NCBI RefSeq assembly: GCF_029227915.1 | Contig: NC_079886.1 | Span: 9,507,501-9,571,500 of the forward strand | Length of the DNA: 64,000 nucleotides | Reading direction: 5' to 3' | Source of the DNA: Hydractinia symbiolongicarpus | Taxonomy: Eukaryota; Cnidaria; Hydrozoa; Anthoathecata; Hydractiniidae | Shown here: piece by piece, positions 38,901 through 50,910 of the stretch | Layout: every line of letters starts with the position of its first letter | Numbering within the stretch: position 1 is the stretch's first letter | Position numbers and translations under genes: made by a program | Notes under the pieces: generated by a model | Databases searched by the model: none | Seen by the model: only the letters and a program-made list of their open reading frames with translations | What the model was told of the DNA's origin: nothing

Positions 38901-41900
38901 AAAAAGTCTAAAAAAACCTGACTGCTTATTTTAGGCACCACAACGTTCATATGGAAAAAAAGTTATTGGTGTTCTGGATATCTACGGCTTTGAAGTGTTT
39001 GAGGTGGGATACTGAAAACGAATTTTTGTAATTGAAATAAATCACCTCTCCATCTTTTTAAGTTGACATAAAACATATCAATGCAATGGTTGAATATTTT
39101 CTTTCCTTTTAGCAAAATGGCTTCGAACAATTTATAATCAACTACTGCAATGAGAAACTGCAACAACTCTTCATCGAGTTGACTCTTAAAACTGAACAAG
39201 ACGAGTACGTACGAGAGGTACGATTTTCAATGTCTTTCATTCATGCAACAAAATTGTATCAAGATTAGAGGAGCACTGATGTTTTTCCAGATTTTTACAT
39301 AAAATATAGCGTTATTTTCTGGTAATTCTTTGCAATTCTTCTAATTCTTTGTGTTTATTCTTTTTCAGGGAATTGAATGGATACACATTGATTATTTCAA
39401 CAATGCTATTATTTGTGAACTTATTGACGCTGTAAGTTGTTTTAAGTTTATTTGTATGTATGTAAGGCCCGTGGAAAAATAGGTTGTTTCAGATCAATGT
39501 ATCCTGACAGTGTTTATACAAATATAACATGACCATTTTATGTTCACTTTTCATTTCAGTCAAAAGTTGGGATAATTGCGCATTTGGACGAGCAGTGCTT
39601 GCTTCCTGGAAATGTTAGTTACTGCTCTATATATTTTTTGTTTTATTTATCTATTTTTTTATTATATATCGGATTTATATAAACTAAATTGTTTGATATA
39701 AGATTTTTTAATACAGAGTTTGGCCCTGTTAACTAGTATATTACTGTGATCTCAAGTTATCCACCGTCTTTTTTTTTTTGAGGCTGTGTTTCTTACGAAA
39801 ATAATAATTCCGAACACTGAAATGAAAGGTTTTTGAATAGCAGTACATGTGTATAAGCGGCAAAAATATCTAATAATCCATAATTATATCACACTATTCA
39901 TAGTTATTCAAGGTTGTGAATCATGGCAGATGCAACTGTTGTATTAACATTCGGGGTTTTTTATTACGCACAGGTAACTGATTTGACTTTTCTTGAGAAG
40001 ATGAATTCCAGCTGCTTGAATCATGCTCACTATGATAGCCGCGTAAAAAGTCGATCAGACACATCGGTTGGATTTGAATGTTTCAAATTAAGACATTTCG
40101 CTGGTGATGTATGTATTTTTTGTTGTTTGTTGTTTTCTTTTTTGTTGTTGTTGTTGTTTTTGTTGTTATTGCTATTGTTGTTGTTACTGTTGTCGTTATT
40201 GTTATTGTTGTTGCTGTAGTTTTTAATGTTGTTGTTTTTATTGTTGTTGTTTTATGTCTGTGCTTTTAAGATAACCACTCTTTGAATACTATTTTTTCTC
40301 TGATTAACACCGCGCTTATTAAAAATTCCAACTTTGTGAAAAAATTTGATTTGGAGATGAAAGATAAAACAAGTTACTGCAGTGTCGTCAAAGAAGGAGA
40401 GAGATTTCGGTCATTAAATATAGAGTCGATAAGGCAAACGCTGAGCCCAAGAAATTGTAATTTCTAATAAATTTTAAGGTGCGTTTATTGGAGAGGGGTG
40501 TTAATTAGAAAAAATACTGTCTGTTTTACGTATGCAATGTGTGAAAGGAAGTTAGTAAGAGGACAAAATTTAGTAAAGTTTACGTCAGACAGTTTCTACC
40601 AAATGAAGAACCAATGTAAACGCATGACTTCTTGTTCCCAGGTTACTTATAATGTTCAAGGATTCATCGACAAAAACAACGATTTGCTTTTCAAAGATAT
40701 GTCGCAAGCTATGTACAAATGCAATCATTTATTTTTGAATGAAATGTTTCCAGAAGGGAACCCAGACAACAAGGATAAGAAGCGTCCACCTACGGTTGGC
40801 ACGCAAATGAAGGTATGTGGTAGGACTGGGTGAAAGAATTAAAAATAAGATCGTCATATTTCATATGAACTTATCATTTTCAACCCTCTCCGTATACTTT
40901 AAATTTGACTCTGCAAGTCAAAATTGCAGACTTGCCTTTGATTTTAAGCGATGCTTGACTATCTTTTAAAACATACCTATCATTTAAGTGAATGTAGCAA
41001 TCCTTGTAACTGACCAATTTTTAATTTTTTTGTCAAGTAAACTTATTTTTAATATTTAATTTTTAGTCTTCAGTAACGGCTCTGGTAAAAGATTTGATGA
41101 GCAAAAGACCACACTATATTCGATGTGTAAAGGTTAGTTCTTAGTCTTTTGTTATGTGAGGTAACTTCACTTATCAGGTATTTTTATTTTCTTTACCCGA
41201 TTCTCTTAACCATTTCAAGGATCAAACGAGTAATACTCAGACCCCCTCGTTCTGCTCCAATGGTAAAATGAAGTATTGACAGATTCTCTATTCTTACATT
41301 GCAGCCAAATGAACTTAAATCTTCTTCACATTTCAATACCAAGATAGTCACTCATCAAGTTCGATATCTTGGGTAAGTAAGTCTACTGTGTCGGATTTTT
41401 TGAGTGATCAAGTCAAAATGTCTCTCGGCCTTTCTCGTTGTTTTTATTTCGAGTTTCAAGCTGGGTGATGGTATTTAGTACAGTACATTGTAAATTCAAG
41501 TTTGCTAAATTTTGCGCATTTTTGTGTTTAGTTTACTCGAAAACATACGTGTTCGACGTGCTGGTTATTGTTATCGACAGTTGTATAAAGATGTAATGAC
41601 AAGGTAAGCAAGACAAACAAATCTAATTGAATTTTTGTTCTAGATTCAAAATCATGTTGTTTTTGCAGTTGTGTATTTTTTTGGTTTTGTCATTAGATTT
41701 GTTTTGTTGTGAGCAAGTTTATTTTTTTGCACTTAAAAAGGTTTTTTGTAGTGAGATGGGTTTATTTTGAAGTTTTGTATTAAGGAAAAAAGTGGTCATG
41801 TTGTTACAACGCTATTAACTCCTGTATCATCATTTTTTTGTTTCCTTGCTTTCACCTTGGAAACAAGCTGCGTGTTAATTTTCTATTTTTAAATGTTCCG

Positions 41901-44900
41901 CTGCAATTTTAGCTCTAAGTGATCTTGAAAAAGATCAGGTTTTTTGGGCGGGAAAAATAGAAATATGTTTGAAGCGTGGATAAATACCGTGTCAAATTAC
42001 CGTTCTTCAGACTAAACTAAATCATCTTGCAGACAATGATTTTATAATTCTTATTTTTTGTACAGTTAATGATTTTCCCAATGTTTCTTATTCAGTCCGC
42101 TTATTATATGAAAAGAACTCATTAATTTATACAGTTTTGCACTAAACACACACATGTACGTGACCTTCTCGTGCAGGTACAAGATGTTGTGTGAAGAAAC
42201 ATGGCCGTCTTATAGAACGGGAACTCCAAAAGAAGGTGTTCAAGCCGTAATGAAAGTAAGTGATCTCAATATTTTACTAACGTTTAGCCAAGGTTTTTTG
42301 TTTCTTCGGAAATTCGCAAGTCGTGTTTTTGTTTGTTGTGAATATGATATTAAATGTTTCTCATAATTTTGTCTCTCGAATAAACATGCTTATAATAGAG
42401 ATCTGATACCCCCTGTGTCTTATTAAAAAGACTAAGTCACCGAATCGATTATTCGCCAATATGACACCTTAGATAAACGTAAAATATGTTTATTTTTAAG
42501 ACACTTCGTGTTGAATCACCTGAATGCGAATTTGGAAAAACAAAATTATTTATTCGAGATCCTAGAACGGTAAGATATTTTCTTTGTTTCAACCAAAGTG
42601 TTAATCTCCTTTTTTTTTTCTTTTTTTTTTTCGTTCTTTAAACTTAATGTGATGTTTGCCAGACTCATTTATGTCGTCTCTTCATCCTTTCTTCATTTTT
42701 TAAGTAGTCCTGTAAAAAAAAAATTTTTAATACCTTCTATTTTTTCTTATTTTTTTTTTATTCTGGTGTTGCCTTTATTTTTCTCTATGATAATAGCCGT
42801 CGTCTGTCTGCGCAGACCCCCCGCTGAGTTACAAAATGATGTTACGGAAACACGAATATCAAATGCGATATATTTTTATCCACTTTATTGCGACGGGTAA
42901 ATATAAAGGACGGGCGAACCCGTGGATTTTTCCACAGTTTATGATATTAATCGAATACAATCGTTGCATCTGTATAATTTACTTATTTCAGGTTTTCTTC
43001 ATGGAAAGAAAACGTCATGAACGAGTTATCGAACTTGTTATTCTCCTACAAAAGATTGTTAGAGGCTGGGTAGCAAAACACAAGGTAATGTTTAGCTATT
43101 GGTTAATATTTCTTCACAACTTTCTTGTCGCATAAGAAAGATAGCAAGCTTTTTACGAGAGCGGTTCTTAATGCTGACCCTCATAGACACTCTTCACGCT
43201 GGTACTTTTAACAATAACTTTTAAAACTTAATATTTTGAGAGGCCGGTTGTTAAAACTTCTTGTCGCTGCTGTAATCTAAGCGCATTTAAATTTTTTAGT
43301 TCCAGAAAATGAAAGCTAGTCAAATTAAAATCGCCAGTCATTACAGAGGCTTCTGCGTGAGTTATTTTCATGTTTATATGTTGTTGTTTTTATGTTGTTG
43401 TTATTGTTGTTTTCTTTGTAAACTTGAAACAACAACTAAACTAGTATCGTTCTAATTTCAGGAGAGGAGGAAGTTTTTGACTATAAAATTTGCAGCTGTG
43501 TCTATTCAGTCGCTTATGAGGGGGCACAGAGTAAGTTCTTTTTGCTCTACAATCAGTTATGTTATACAAATTCACATGTTTTTTTATTATATCTTTTAAC
43601 GTTTTTTTATTTCTTAGGATCGCAAAATTTATCAGAAGAAATTAAGAAAATACGCTGCACCAAAGATCATAAAATTTATCAAACAATGTTTGGTATGTGA
43701 GCTTTTTTGCATGCTTAAGAAAAACAGGTCTGAATGACCACACCCAAATACGTTCCGTTATACCTTGGGTAAATTTTGGCGAGGATTAAATTTGGCGAAA
43801 TTCGCTAAATTAAATACCCGCCAACGTTTTGATAACTGACTTTTCGCCTAATTAAATACTCGCCAAATTTAACATAATTTACTGTTCGCCAAACTAACTC
43901 CCCGCCAATTTTTTTTTAAAAAAAACGTTTTTTTTAATTAAAGAAAAGAAAAATGTTTTTTTCCCAAAAACACAAGCTTGTGTTTCTATATACGTTTATT
44001 CTTATTTTTTATAAAACATTTCAAGACATAAAAATTCATTTCTTTGTGTCATTCGCCAAAATAAATTTTTTTGGTGTTTGCTAAATTAAATCCTCGCTAA
44101 ATTTTATAAAATTTATCAGTAGCCAAATATTCCATTTTGGTCATTTGCCAAATTAAATACTCAACCCTATTCGGTCCCAATCCGCCCCCTGACGGTTTTT
44201 TTTTAGTAACTCCTGATTGCTTTCTTATATGGCTATGATACTTACTGAGTTTCAACATTTATCTATTAGACACCTGCATGCTAAATATTTAGGTCCCATA
44301 CCTTTCAGAGGCTTTGATATTGGCCATTACTCGAAACTACCCCTAAAATCTCTATGAAATCCTTATAATGGGGAAAATATAATAACTCCTGTTAGGATTA
44401 TCCTTAGAACTTGAAACTTGCAACACAACTTTGTTTCATCAATAAGAATCATTTTGAATAATTTTGACACGTGACTAATCCGATTTCCCGATTTTGTCGG
44501 ATTTTACCCGAAAATCGGAAAAAAACGGATTTTCGGGCAATTTTTGGGAATTTTTTATTCGATCCATGTAAAAACCGGAAGATATGTTGAACAAAATTTA
44601 TTTAGCTTTCAGAAACTTTAAACAGAATGTAAAACTCTAGAACAAAAGTAATTATATTTTAAGCAGATAGTGGCATTTTTAACAATTTTAGAGCTTCTGA
44701 TGACGTCACAGAAAATGTGCTGACGCAAGCAAAAATTTATTGCCGCTATTTTGTTCCCTTTATGACGTACTATAAGTGTGCCAAGTTTGATTCAATTTGA
44801 CCAATCCTATGAAAAGTTATTGAGGGGGGGGCTGAATCCCCCCCCCCCCCCCCCGGTCATAGTATGTTCGAAAAACCCCGGACCGAATAGGGTTAAGGTA

Positions 44901-47900
44901 TGTCGTGGAGATATGCAGGGCGAAAATGCGTACATCCTTATCAAACCAGAGCACAAAAAATTTTCGTACGTTTATAGTTGTAATAGGCCTGCTAAAATTA
45001 TTTTTTATCAACTAAAACTTGAAAAATACATGCTAAAGCCAACGATGACATCAAAATGATGTCATTTTTGACCCAAATTAAAACTGTTCGTCCGACAAAC
45101 TTGAAACAGTTGTCAATAAAGCAGCCAATGATAGTGCATAAAAATTTTCGTGTTGACAATAAAGCAGCCAATGATAGTGCATAAAATTTTTCGTGTTGAC
45201 AATAAAGCAGCCAATGATAGTGCATAAAAATTTTCGTGTTGACAATAAAGCAGCCAATGATAGTGCATAAAATTTTTCGTGCTAAGTGTTGCTTTTATTC
45301 GAAATCTTAAATCCTGCAAGGAGCTTTATTTGCTATTAACAACTTTTAATTGTAATTTTAAATGTTATTTTAAAACACAGGGCGTTCGATTTATTCTGGT
45401 GGTTAAAAATAACTTGCCTTCAAACTCTCCCTTGGATTATAACTGGACAAAATCGACAGTGTTATTCACATCGGCTTCTGAACAATTAAGAGTTTTACAT
45501 CACAGGTGGAGGGTGAGTTATCTATCTTTTGTGTAATCCATGGTGTAGTGTCTAGTTTTGATGTTTTGAACCATCTGTAACGTTCTTTGTAGTGTCGTAA
45601 ATACCGTAAAGCAATGAGTGCAGAAAAGAAACAAATTTTCACGGAGAAATTGAAAGTCAGTGAACTTTTTAATGGTAATAAAGCTAGTTATAACGAAAGG
45701 TGAGTTATACCAACATTGATAGTTAGTTATACCAACTTTGGGACTGCATGGTAAGACTAGCATTGAAGGTAAATAGTATATTGCACCAACAGTGAACTCG
45801 AATACCGTGTTGTAGCAACATTGGGGTTGCTTAATAAGTAGCACCAGCATTGAAGTTAAATAGTAAGTTGCACCAACATTGGAACTGCATAAGGAGTTGC
45901 ACCAGCACTGAAGATGAATACCAACATTTGAGGTTGCATATTAAGACCAGGAAGAAATATTATTTAAAACTTCTGAAAACATATTTTGTGTAAGAAATTC
46001 TAAAAAAATGATTCTTCCTTTCATATTTAACGTGTTTTTATTTTATAAGCATATTGGCTTAGGTTTAGTAGGAAAATAAGCATATAATATGCTATCATCG
46101 AGCCTTTCCCCAGTAGCACTGAATGGCCATTGACAATTACTGTGACATTTAGGACTATTTGGTTGAGCACTAAAAACTATTACCATGTTACTTTTGTATA
46201 CTTTTATAAGCTAAAGTAGCGTACCCTGTCTGGAAAAAAAACAAAATCTAACCGGCAAGAAGAATCGGAGACTTTTTACAAAGTAGGATTAACCATAAAC
46301 AAGCCTGATTTCAAAAATTATGTATGAAATATAAAAAAACATGTATTTCATTTCGTTGATGACGACATTAGCTTCAGGATTGTACACGGTTTCGTTATTT
46401 TACTATATCGTTATATCATCTTGCAGATTTGCAAATTGATACTTAGAAAACTCAAAGTTGCCCTGACAAATCAAGTAAAATATACTCAATTCTGTTTTCT
46501 GATGTTGTTGACTGCTACTTTTCTGAACGCAGAGTGCTAATTTTTATATTTCATCATTTAGTGTTCCTGTCTTATTTGCTGGTGACAACATAGGTGTGGC
46601 AAACAATCCTGCATGGTTGAAACATCAATCAAAACTTGCTTTTGATGTTAACGTCAACATGGCACACAACATAAATAAAATACACAGAGCGAACGCTAAG
46701 GTAATAACAGTCTGTGTTTTCTATCTAAATTGTCATCTGTTCTTTTTTTCTCACTGCTCTAAGATTTGTATTTTCGGTATTTTTAAGTAATCGTTATTCA
46801 TGTAGTAATAAAAAGTGTTTTGTAGAGATCTATAGAGAAAATATCCTCCAATAGCATGGAATTTCTATGCCAGATTGAATTTCACAGAAAAATAAACTAT
46901 TTTGAATACCTCTCTTCTATTTTAGGCAGTTGAAAGAATCGTCGTGCTTTCGAACCAGCATCTAATTTTCCTTCATCCAAAATCGTTAGCCGTACTATAT
47001 CACATCGAGTTAGCGAACGTGAAAAAAATTAGCGTGAGTCCGTTTAAAGATGACGTCATCATAGTTCATGTCAACGATGTAAGTTATCTCTTCGCGTGGA
47101 CCTTGGAGAAAAAAATACAGATTCTTTCCTCCAAGTGTGGAGAGATGTATTTTCTTTTTTTCTAGTTTGTTTTAAACTCTTCCAGTAGACTGCACTTATA
47201 AAGTGTCGACTCCATATTAGCTGCCTCACCAAGATGATTTTTTAATTTTCCCTTATTCTAACTTTGCGCTATAGCAGTATAAGCGTATTTTGCACATATT
47301 AAATTTCGCCCAATTTTAATCCCCCACAAATTACAAGGAAAAATAGCAAGCTTCTGGGGTTATAGACAAAAGTTAAATGCTCTTCTTCTATGCAAACCAC
47401 GGAAATATATCTCCGTGCGTTTTCGCGTAAAAAGGTATTTATTGTAAGAATAAGGTATTTCTCATCCTACTATGAAGTTTTATCTCTTTAAAAGGTATGC
47501 TTCTTTAGATCAAAGGTGACAAAGCTCTTCAGAAGGGAGATTTGATTATTACAACTCCTCATCTATATGAATTGGTAGCAAAGCTTTCTCTGTTGTATCA
47601 ATCGTCGACACAAAAACCACTGGATGTTACCATAGCAACAAAGTAAGAATATATCTATTTTCCCTTTCTTTATCTTCTTATCTCGTTAGTAATCATGTTG
47701 GTACACGTTAGTATCATGTTGGTACACGTTAGTATCATGTTGGTACACGTTAGTATCATGTTGTTACACGTTAGTAATCATGTTGGTACACGTTAGTAAT
47801 CATGTTGGTACACGTTAGTATCATGTTGGTACACGTTAGTATCATGTTGGTACACGTTAGTGTCATGTTGGTACACGTTAGTAATCATGTTGGTACACGT

Positions 47901-48573
47901 TAGTATCATGTTGGTACACGTTAGTATCATGTTGGTACACGTTAGTATCACGTTGACTATGGTCAACATACAGGGTTACTTTAAAGGAATAAACTTTCGC
48001 GGTTAAAAACGCTCGCGGTACCAAAATCACTGGAAATTATTTCAAATTAACTTTCGAGTTAATTAGCTAGATCAAGGTCCTTGATAATGATAATTTCCTT
48101 TCCGATGTATATTCATTTCGTAATAGAATTTTATATGACCTAAAAAAAGACGTTTTTGAAAAAGTTGGATATTCCGCTGAAATAAACTTTCCAGTTGAAC
48201 AAATATAGCGTGATCTGCGGAAGACACTTCGCAAATCGATGTAAAATTACCGCGAAAGTTTATTTTTTCACTGCAATGCAAGTAAGTCCAAATAATTGAA
48301 AGTAACGGCTTATTTCGCAAAAAATTTCGCATTTAGAGTTATATAGGAATCGGAGAAGAGGAATGATAAAACTTCGCCGTGCATATTCAGTTTTGAGCTG
48401 AAAATAACTTTCTGTAATGACATTAAATTACGTGTTTTCTTTGTTTCTTTAGCTTTAAACTAAATTTGAAAGGTAAAGAAACGGACGTAGTGGTGAGCGA
48501 GGCAAGCGAGACAAACGGATCTGTAAATGCAGTTTTCAGGAAAAAAGGAAATCAAATATTTGTTGAAGGTTAA
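32904..48573 (+). CDS. MYO1B: Class I unconventional myosin, MYO1A/MYO1B type
   Basis: 33 exons, 1039 residues: 32904-33008, 33709-33824, 34082-34176, 35497-35601, 35730-35776, 35923-35986, 36337-36350, 36539-36623, 36804-36910, 37545-37689, 38196-38314, 38553-38639, 38935-39003, 39113-39217, 39369-39431, 39560-39613, 39974-40108, 40642-40812, 41067-41132, 41305-41372, 41532-41603, 42177-42255, 42501-42569, 42992-43084, 43300-43356, 43462-43530, 43618-43692, 45381-45512, 45593-45699, 46562-46700, 46926-47078, 47509-47642, 48453-48573. The motor has the P-loop GESGSGKT (98-105), switch I NDNSSRF (150-156) and switch II DIYGFE (378-383). About three IQ motifs (roughly 692-775) bind calmodulin-like light chains, and a basic TH1/PH-like tail (from about 800) binds acidic lipids. 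Openings such as IGVGDMVLL and tail blocks such as [10 protein letters not shown] fit MYO1A/B rather than MYO1C or MYO1D. Such myosins link actin to membranes and sense tension. Exon 7 is a 14-nt microexon. Confidence 0.93.
33219..33324 (+). repeat. Dispersed repeat with CTGT tract and palindromic end
   Basis: In myosin intron 1: TATATTATAATGCCCGTA, then GTCTGTCTGTCTGTCACGC, AAAATGGTAGCTTAGCTGCG, ACGGGCGAACCTGTGGATTT and TCCACGGGCTAACGACTAG. Related copies or parts occur at 42790-42955 and, diverged and inverted, at 37818-38104. No coding capacity, so a non-autonomous element; its class is uncertain. Confidence 0.6.
37818..38104 (-). repeat. Diverged inverted copy of the CTGT-tract repeat
   Basis: In myosin intron 10, CAGACAGACAAACAGACAGACG and, further on, GCACGAAGCTACCATCTTAG read on the minus strand as the CTGT tract and the AAGATGGTAGCTTCGTGC motif of the repeat at 33219. 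The rest is diverged. The minus-strand open frame 37916-38104 is a by-product. Confidence 0.4.
40126..40254. repeat. TTG-rich microsatellite in myosin intron 17
   Basis: A long degenerate run of TTG/TTA/TTT triplets follows the donor at 40109. It creates a poly-leucine open frame (part of 39923-40219) that is not a protein. Confidence 0.75.
42790..42955 (+). repeat. Second copy of the CTGT-tract repeat, interrupted
   Basis: In myosin intron 23, CGTCTGTCTGCGCAGAC and, about 110 bases later, GACGGGCGAACCCGTGGAT followed by TTTTCCAC match the repeat at 33219. The central part differs, including a partly duplicated GCGACGGG. Confidence 0.5.
43770..44160. repeat. Degenerate array of TTCGCCAAATTAAATAC-like units
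   Basis: Variants of 'cgccaaattaaatactcgcc' recur at least seven times in both exact and diverged form in myosin intron 27. This is an old simple repeat or part of a larger repetitive element, next to the inverted-repeat element at 44163. Confidence 0.5.
44163..44894. mobile_element. Candidate non-autonomous element with 15-bp terminal inverted repeats
   Basis: AACCCTATTCGGTCC at 44163-44177 has an exact inverted partner, GGACCGAATAGGGTT, at 44880-44894. The 732 bp between them have no coding capacity; the open frame at 44778 comes from a C homopolymer. It sits in the large myosin intron 27. No clear target-site duplication is visible at either edge, so the boundaries are provisional. Confidence 0.55.
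44824..44854. repeat. G7 and C18 homopolymer foldback
   Basis: A run of G is followed by CTGAAT and a run of about 18 C, so the two can pair as a GC hairpin. Length is likely to vary between alleles or assemblies. It lies just inside the right end of the inverted-repeat element. Confidence 0.7.
45111..45282. repeat. 43-bp tandem repeat, four copies
   Basis: Units start at 45114, 45157, 45200 and 45243. Each carries CAATAAAGCAGCCAATGATA and ends TTTTCGTGTTGA or similar. Copies differ by one or two bases (AAAAATTTT against AAAATTTTT, alternating). The minus-strand open frames here merely translate the repeat. Confidence 0.9.
45702..45945. repeat. Degenerate ACCAACATTG-type tandem repeat
   Basis: Diverged units of about 35-45 bp containing 'caccaacattg', 'caccagcattgaa' and 'actgcat' recur about six times in myosin intron 29, starting directly after the donor. 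It is an eroded minisatellite. Confidence 0.6.
47688..47943. repeat. 21/22-bp minisatellite, twelve copies
   Basis: Twelve copies of AGTATCATGTTGGTACACGT plus a final T, with 22-bp variants carrying AGTAATC, lie head to tail in myosin intron 32. One copy has GTTGTTAC and one AGTGTC. There are no unique spacers, so this is a simple tandem array. Confidence 0.92.
47984..48268. mobile_element. Candidate MITE with 16-bp terminal inverted repeats
   Basis: AATAAACTTTCGCGGT at 47988-48003 and its exact reverse complement at 48249-48264 enclose about 245 bp without coding capacity. Internal AATAAACTTTCC and TTAACTTTCG segments suggest nested, related ends. It lies in myosin intron 32, about 45 bp after the minisatellite. 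Confidence 0.6.
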
Positions 48574-50788
48574 AAAACCTGACTGGAATACTTATCCACT
48601 CGTTCGAATACGCAAAATAATTCATTCGAAATAACCTAGAAGTTCGATAATGCATGGACCAAGACTCAAAATGGCGACCGTTTAACCCGAGGATGTATGT
48701 TAATCATAAAATCTGTCCTGCATTTTCAAGTGTTGCGTATTGTTTGTGCATTTTACGTTGTATTATCTCGCTAGATTTGAATATTAGATGATTTAGTTTT
48801 ATTTTCAGGCCTCCTTGTAAAGGCTTGTCTCAACTAGGTGTAATATTCCGAGGGAATTGACTTTCAGCATATTAATTGGCTGCCAGTTTCCGCCATAAGT
48901 TTGGATTGGTGGTTTTGGCGAGTAGCCATTTTAAAAACGTAGTTGTTTTTGTTTAAATAAAATTTTACGTGCAAAAGCGCTTCATACAAAAATTCTTCAA
49001 AATATTGAGATGCATGTAGTGAACCGTGGGTATTAGGGTTTATGATTTAGTTTTGTATTTTTTACTTTTTCTACCTGATTGATATATATTTAAAACGAAA
49101 CATATTTAGTTTTTCTGAAGTGAATACTATTTAAATTTTTTAGCAAAATAAGGTCAATCCAGTTAGTTGATGTAAAAGTTAGGCCAGATTAAAAAATTCT
49201 AAATACAAGAAAAATTTATCTGTTCTTCTGTTATTTTATTTACTACTTTACTGTGACCTGACTTACGGAGATTATTTTTTAAATAAAAGAGAGATATTAT
49301 AATAGCGTAAGTGTGTGATTTAATTTACAAATATCAGCGTTTATATGTGCGTATATATTTTTTTTCGTTTCTTTTTTATCAATTTCATGTTAGTGTTATT
49401 TTTAAAGACAAAATTGTAATATACTGAACGTAAAAAGCTGGCATTATTAATAATTGCATTCCTTTCTCCTTCCCTGAAGTTTTGAATAAAAAGAACCTCT
49501 TTTATGTTGAATACAGGTACTTTAATACCAAGCTTTCTCCTGTACCAATATGGAGAAGAAAACCAAAAAAACCTGAGAACGAGGTTGAATTTAACACCTA
49601 ACACTGAATAAGGATCGTTTTCGCAGCGCAATGAATGTTTGGCTAACTTGTGAACAAACATCGGGGTTTTGACAATTAAACAAAACAACACTGTACAAAT
49701 CAGCACACTGTACACGATTTTTTATGCCGACATGAGTGTTAACCGCGTTTATTCTATTATAATCCATGTGTTATTTCTTTGCGTGCATAGCTTAGAGCCT
49801 CGTTCCCAGTGCACTTTTATAATTTTGTCTTTGGCGTGTTATAACCGCCCATGCGAGAAAAGACGCTCGGGTTGAGGATAGCTTATCCTGATGTGTTAGA
49901 GGTTTTTGCTATTTGCTTGTGTATTTTTTTTATTTTTGCGAAATTTATCTCGGGCTATTTTTCTCCTTTTTTTAACTCGTTCCATTTTTGTTTTCCGAAA
50001 TCCGGGGAAAGACTCCCGGCGTTTAATCGAACAATTACCAAAAGCGTTATGCGTGAAAACACTATGCATTTAATTAAGGGGAACGCGTATTCTGATGATA
50101 ATTTTAAATCAAAACAAAAAAACAAGATGAAAAGGTGTTGGTGTAGAACTTGCATCCAAGCATAAACATCGATAAAATATTGCATTACAGAGTCACCAAC
50201 CTCGTCCCCATGGTTTTTTGCCTTTGTAATATGAGAGATGACGTCAGCGTATAATCTGGCTATATATTGGCCAAAAACCACTCAACGATATAAGGGTATT
50301 TTTTGTCATCTCCTCTGATATCAAGAAGACAGTAAAAATCTGGGGGCGATGGTACAGAGTCTACATAAAATCAAATTTTAAAAATCAGTCTAGTCTTGTT
50401 TGCTGTTTTCGAAATTCCAAGTAGTAAGCAGTTTCCGGAAAGGCTTTGACAAGTTCTTCCATGGAACGAATTTGGTTGGTATTAAGCTCAAATTACGTAC
50501 AATTAAAACGCTTTTTCTTTTATAAAAATATGTTTTATAAGAATATTACGCCGGGAATTCATGTTCATTGTTTAGAGCAATAATGAAATAAGAATTAATA
50601 CCAGCACCTTTTGTAATTTGGTTTTGTATATTTTATAAAAAAAGTCTATTACCAGTGCATCATTTAATTTATTTTGTCACAGTGAATAGTCAATTAAGAA
50701 TAAAAGCAAAATTTCTAAAGGAATAAATTTTTTGTTGACAAAAATTACATAAATTTCTTCAGGTGGGAAATTTTTTGTTTTGCCACAA
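48574..50788. other. 3' region of myosin and spacer
   Basis: A candidate AATAAA poly(A) signal lies at 48956-48961. The open frame 49341-49715 (minus, 124 codons) is the longest unassigned frame in the window but has no recognisable domain. Isolated foldback-family ends (CCTCGTTCCCAG near 49798, CCTCGTCCCCA near 50202) occur. No gene was recognised. Confidence 0.45.
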
Positions 50789-50910
50789 CCTCGATCCCAG
50801 GACAAGTTGTCTCTTTTTGCATATCGGACAGTAAGGCAAAAATGGACACCTTTTTCGTCAGACCTATCAATAAGCGCAGCGCATAAGAGACAAAAAGCCC
50901 TGAGAGCGAG
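50789..50910. repeat. Foldback-family element, about 122 bp
   Basis: The left end CTCGATCCCAGGACAAGTTG is followed by TCTCTTTTTGC. The right end reads on the other strand as CTCGCTCTCAGGGCTTTTTG then TCTCTTATGC, so the termini are inverted and imperfect. It belongs to the family at 1138. Its higher GC content produces overlapping open frames on both strands that are not genes. Confidence 0.65.

Noticed and set aside
39923-40219. Leucine-rich open frame
   Set aside because: Only 39974-40108 is coding (myosin exon 17); the leucine run is the TTG microsatellite in the following intron.
40282-40467. Extra exon in myosin intron 17
   Set aside because: The motor sequence is already continuous from exon 17 to exon 18 (HFAGD then VTYNVQGF); inserting this frame would break a conserved region.
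44778-45059. Open frame with a run of prolines
   Set aside because: The prolines come from a C homopolymer in a repetitive intron; there is no splice or domain support.
44998-45319. Minus-strand repetitive proteins
   Set aside because: They simply translate the 43-bp tandem repeat.
47688-47943. CRISPR-like array
   Set aside because: Units are directly head to tail with no unique spacers, inside an intron of an animal gene; it is a minisatellite.
32904-48573. Assignment of the myosin to the MYO1D/G class (linked to left-right chirality)
   Set aside because: Motor blocks are shared, but the N-terminal IGVGDMVLL block and the neck-tail [10 protein letters not shown] and KVSELF blocks match MYO1A/MYO1B better.
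49341-49715. 124-codon minus-strand open frame
   Set aside because: No recognisable motif, AT-rich composition and no supporting gene context; length alone is not enough.
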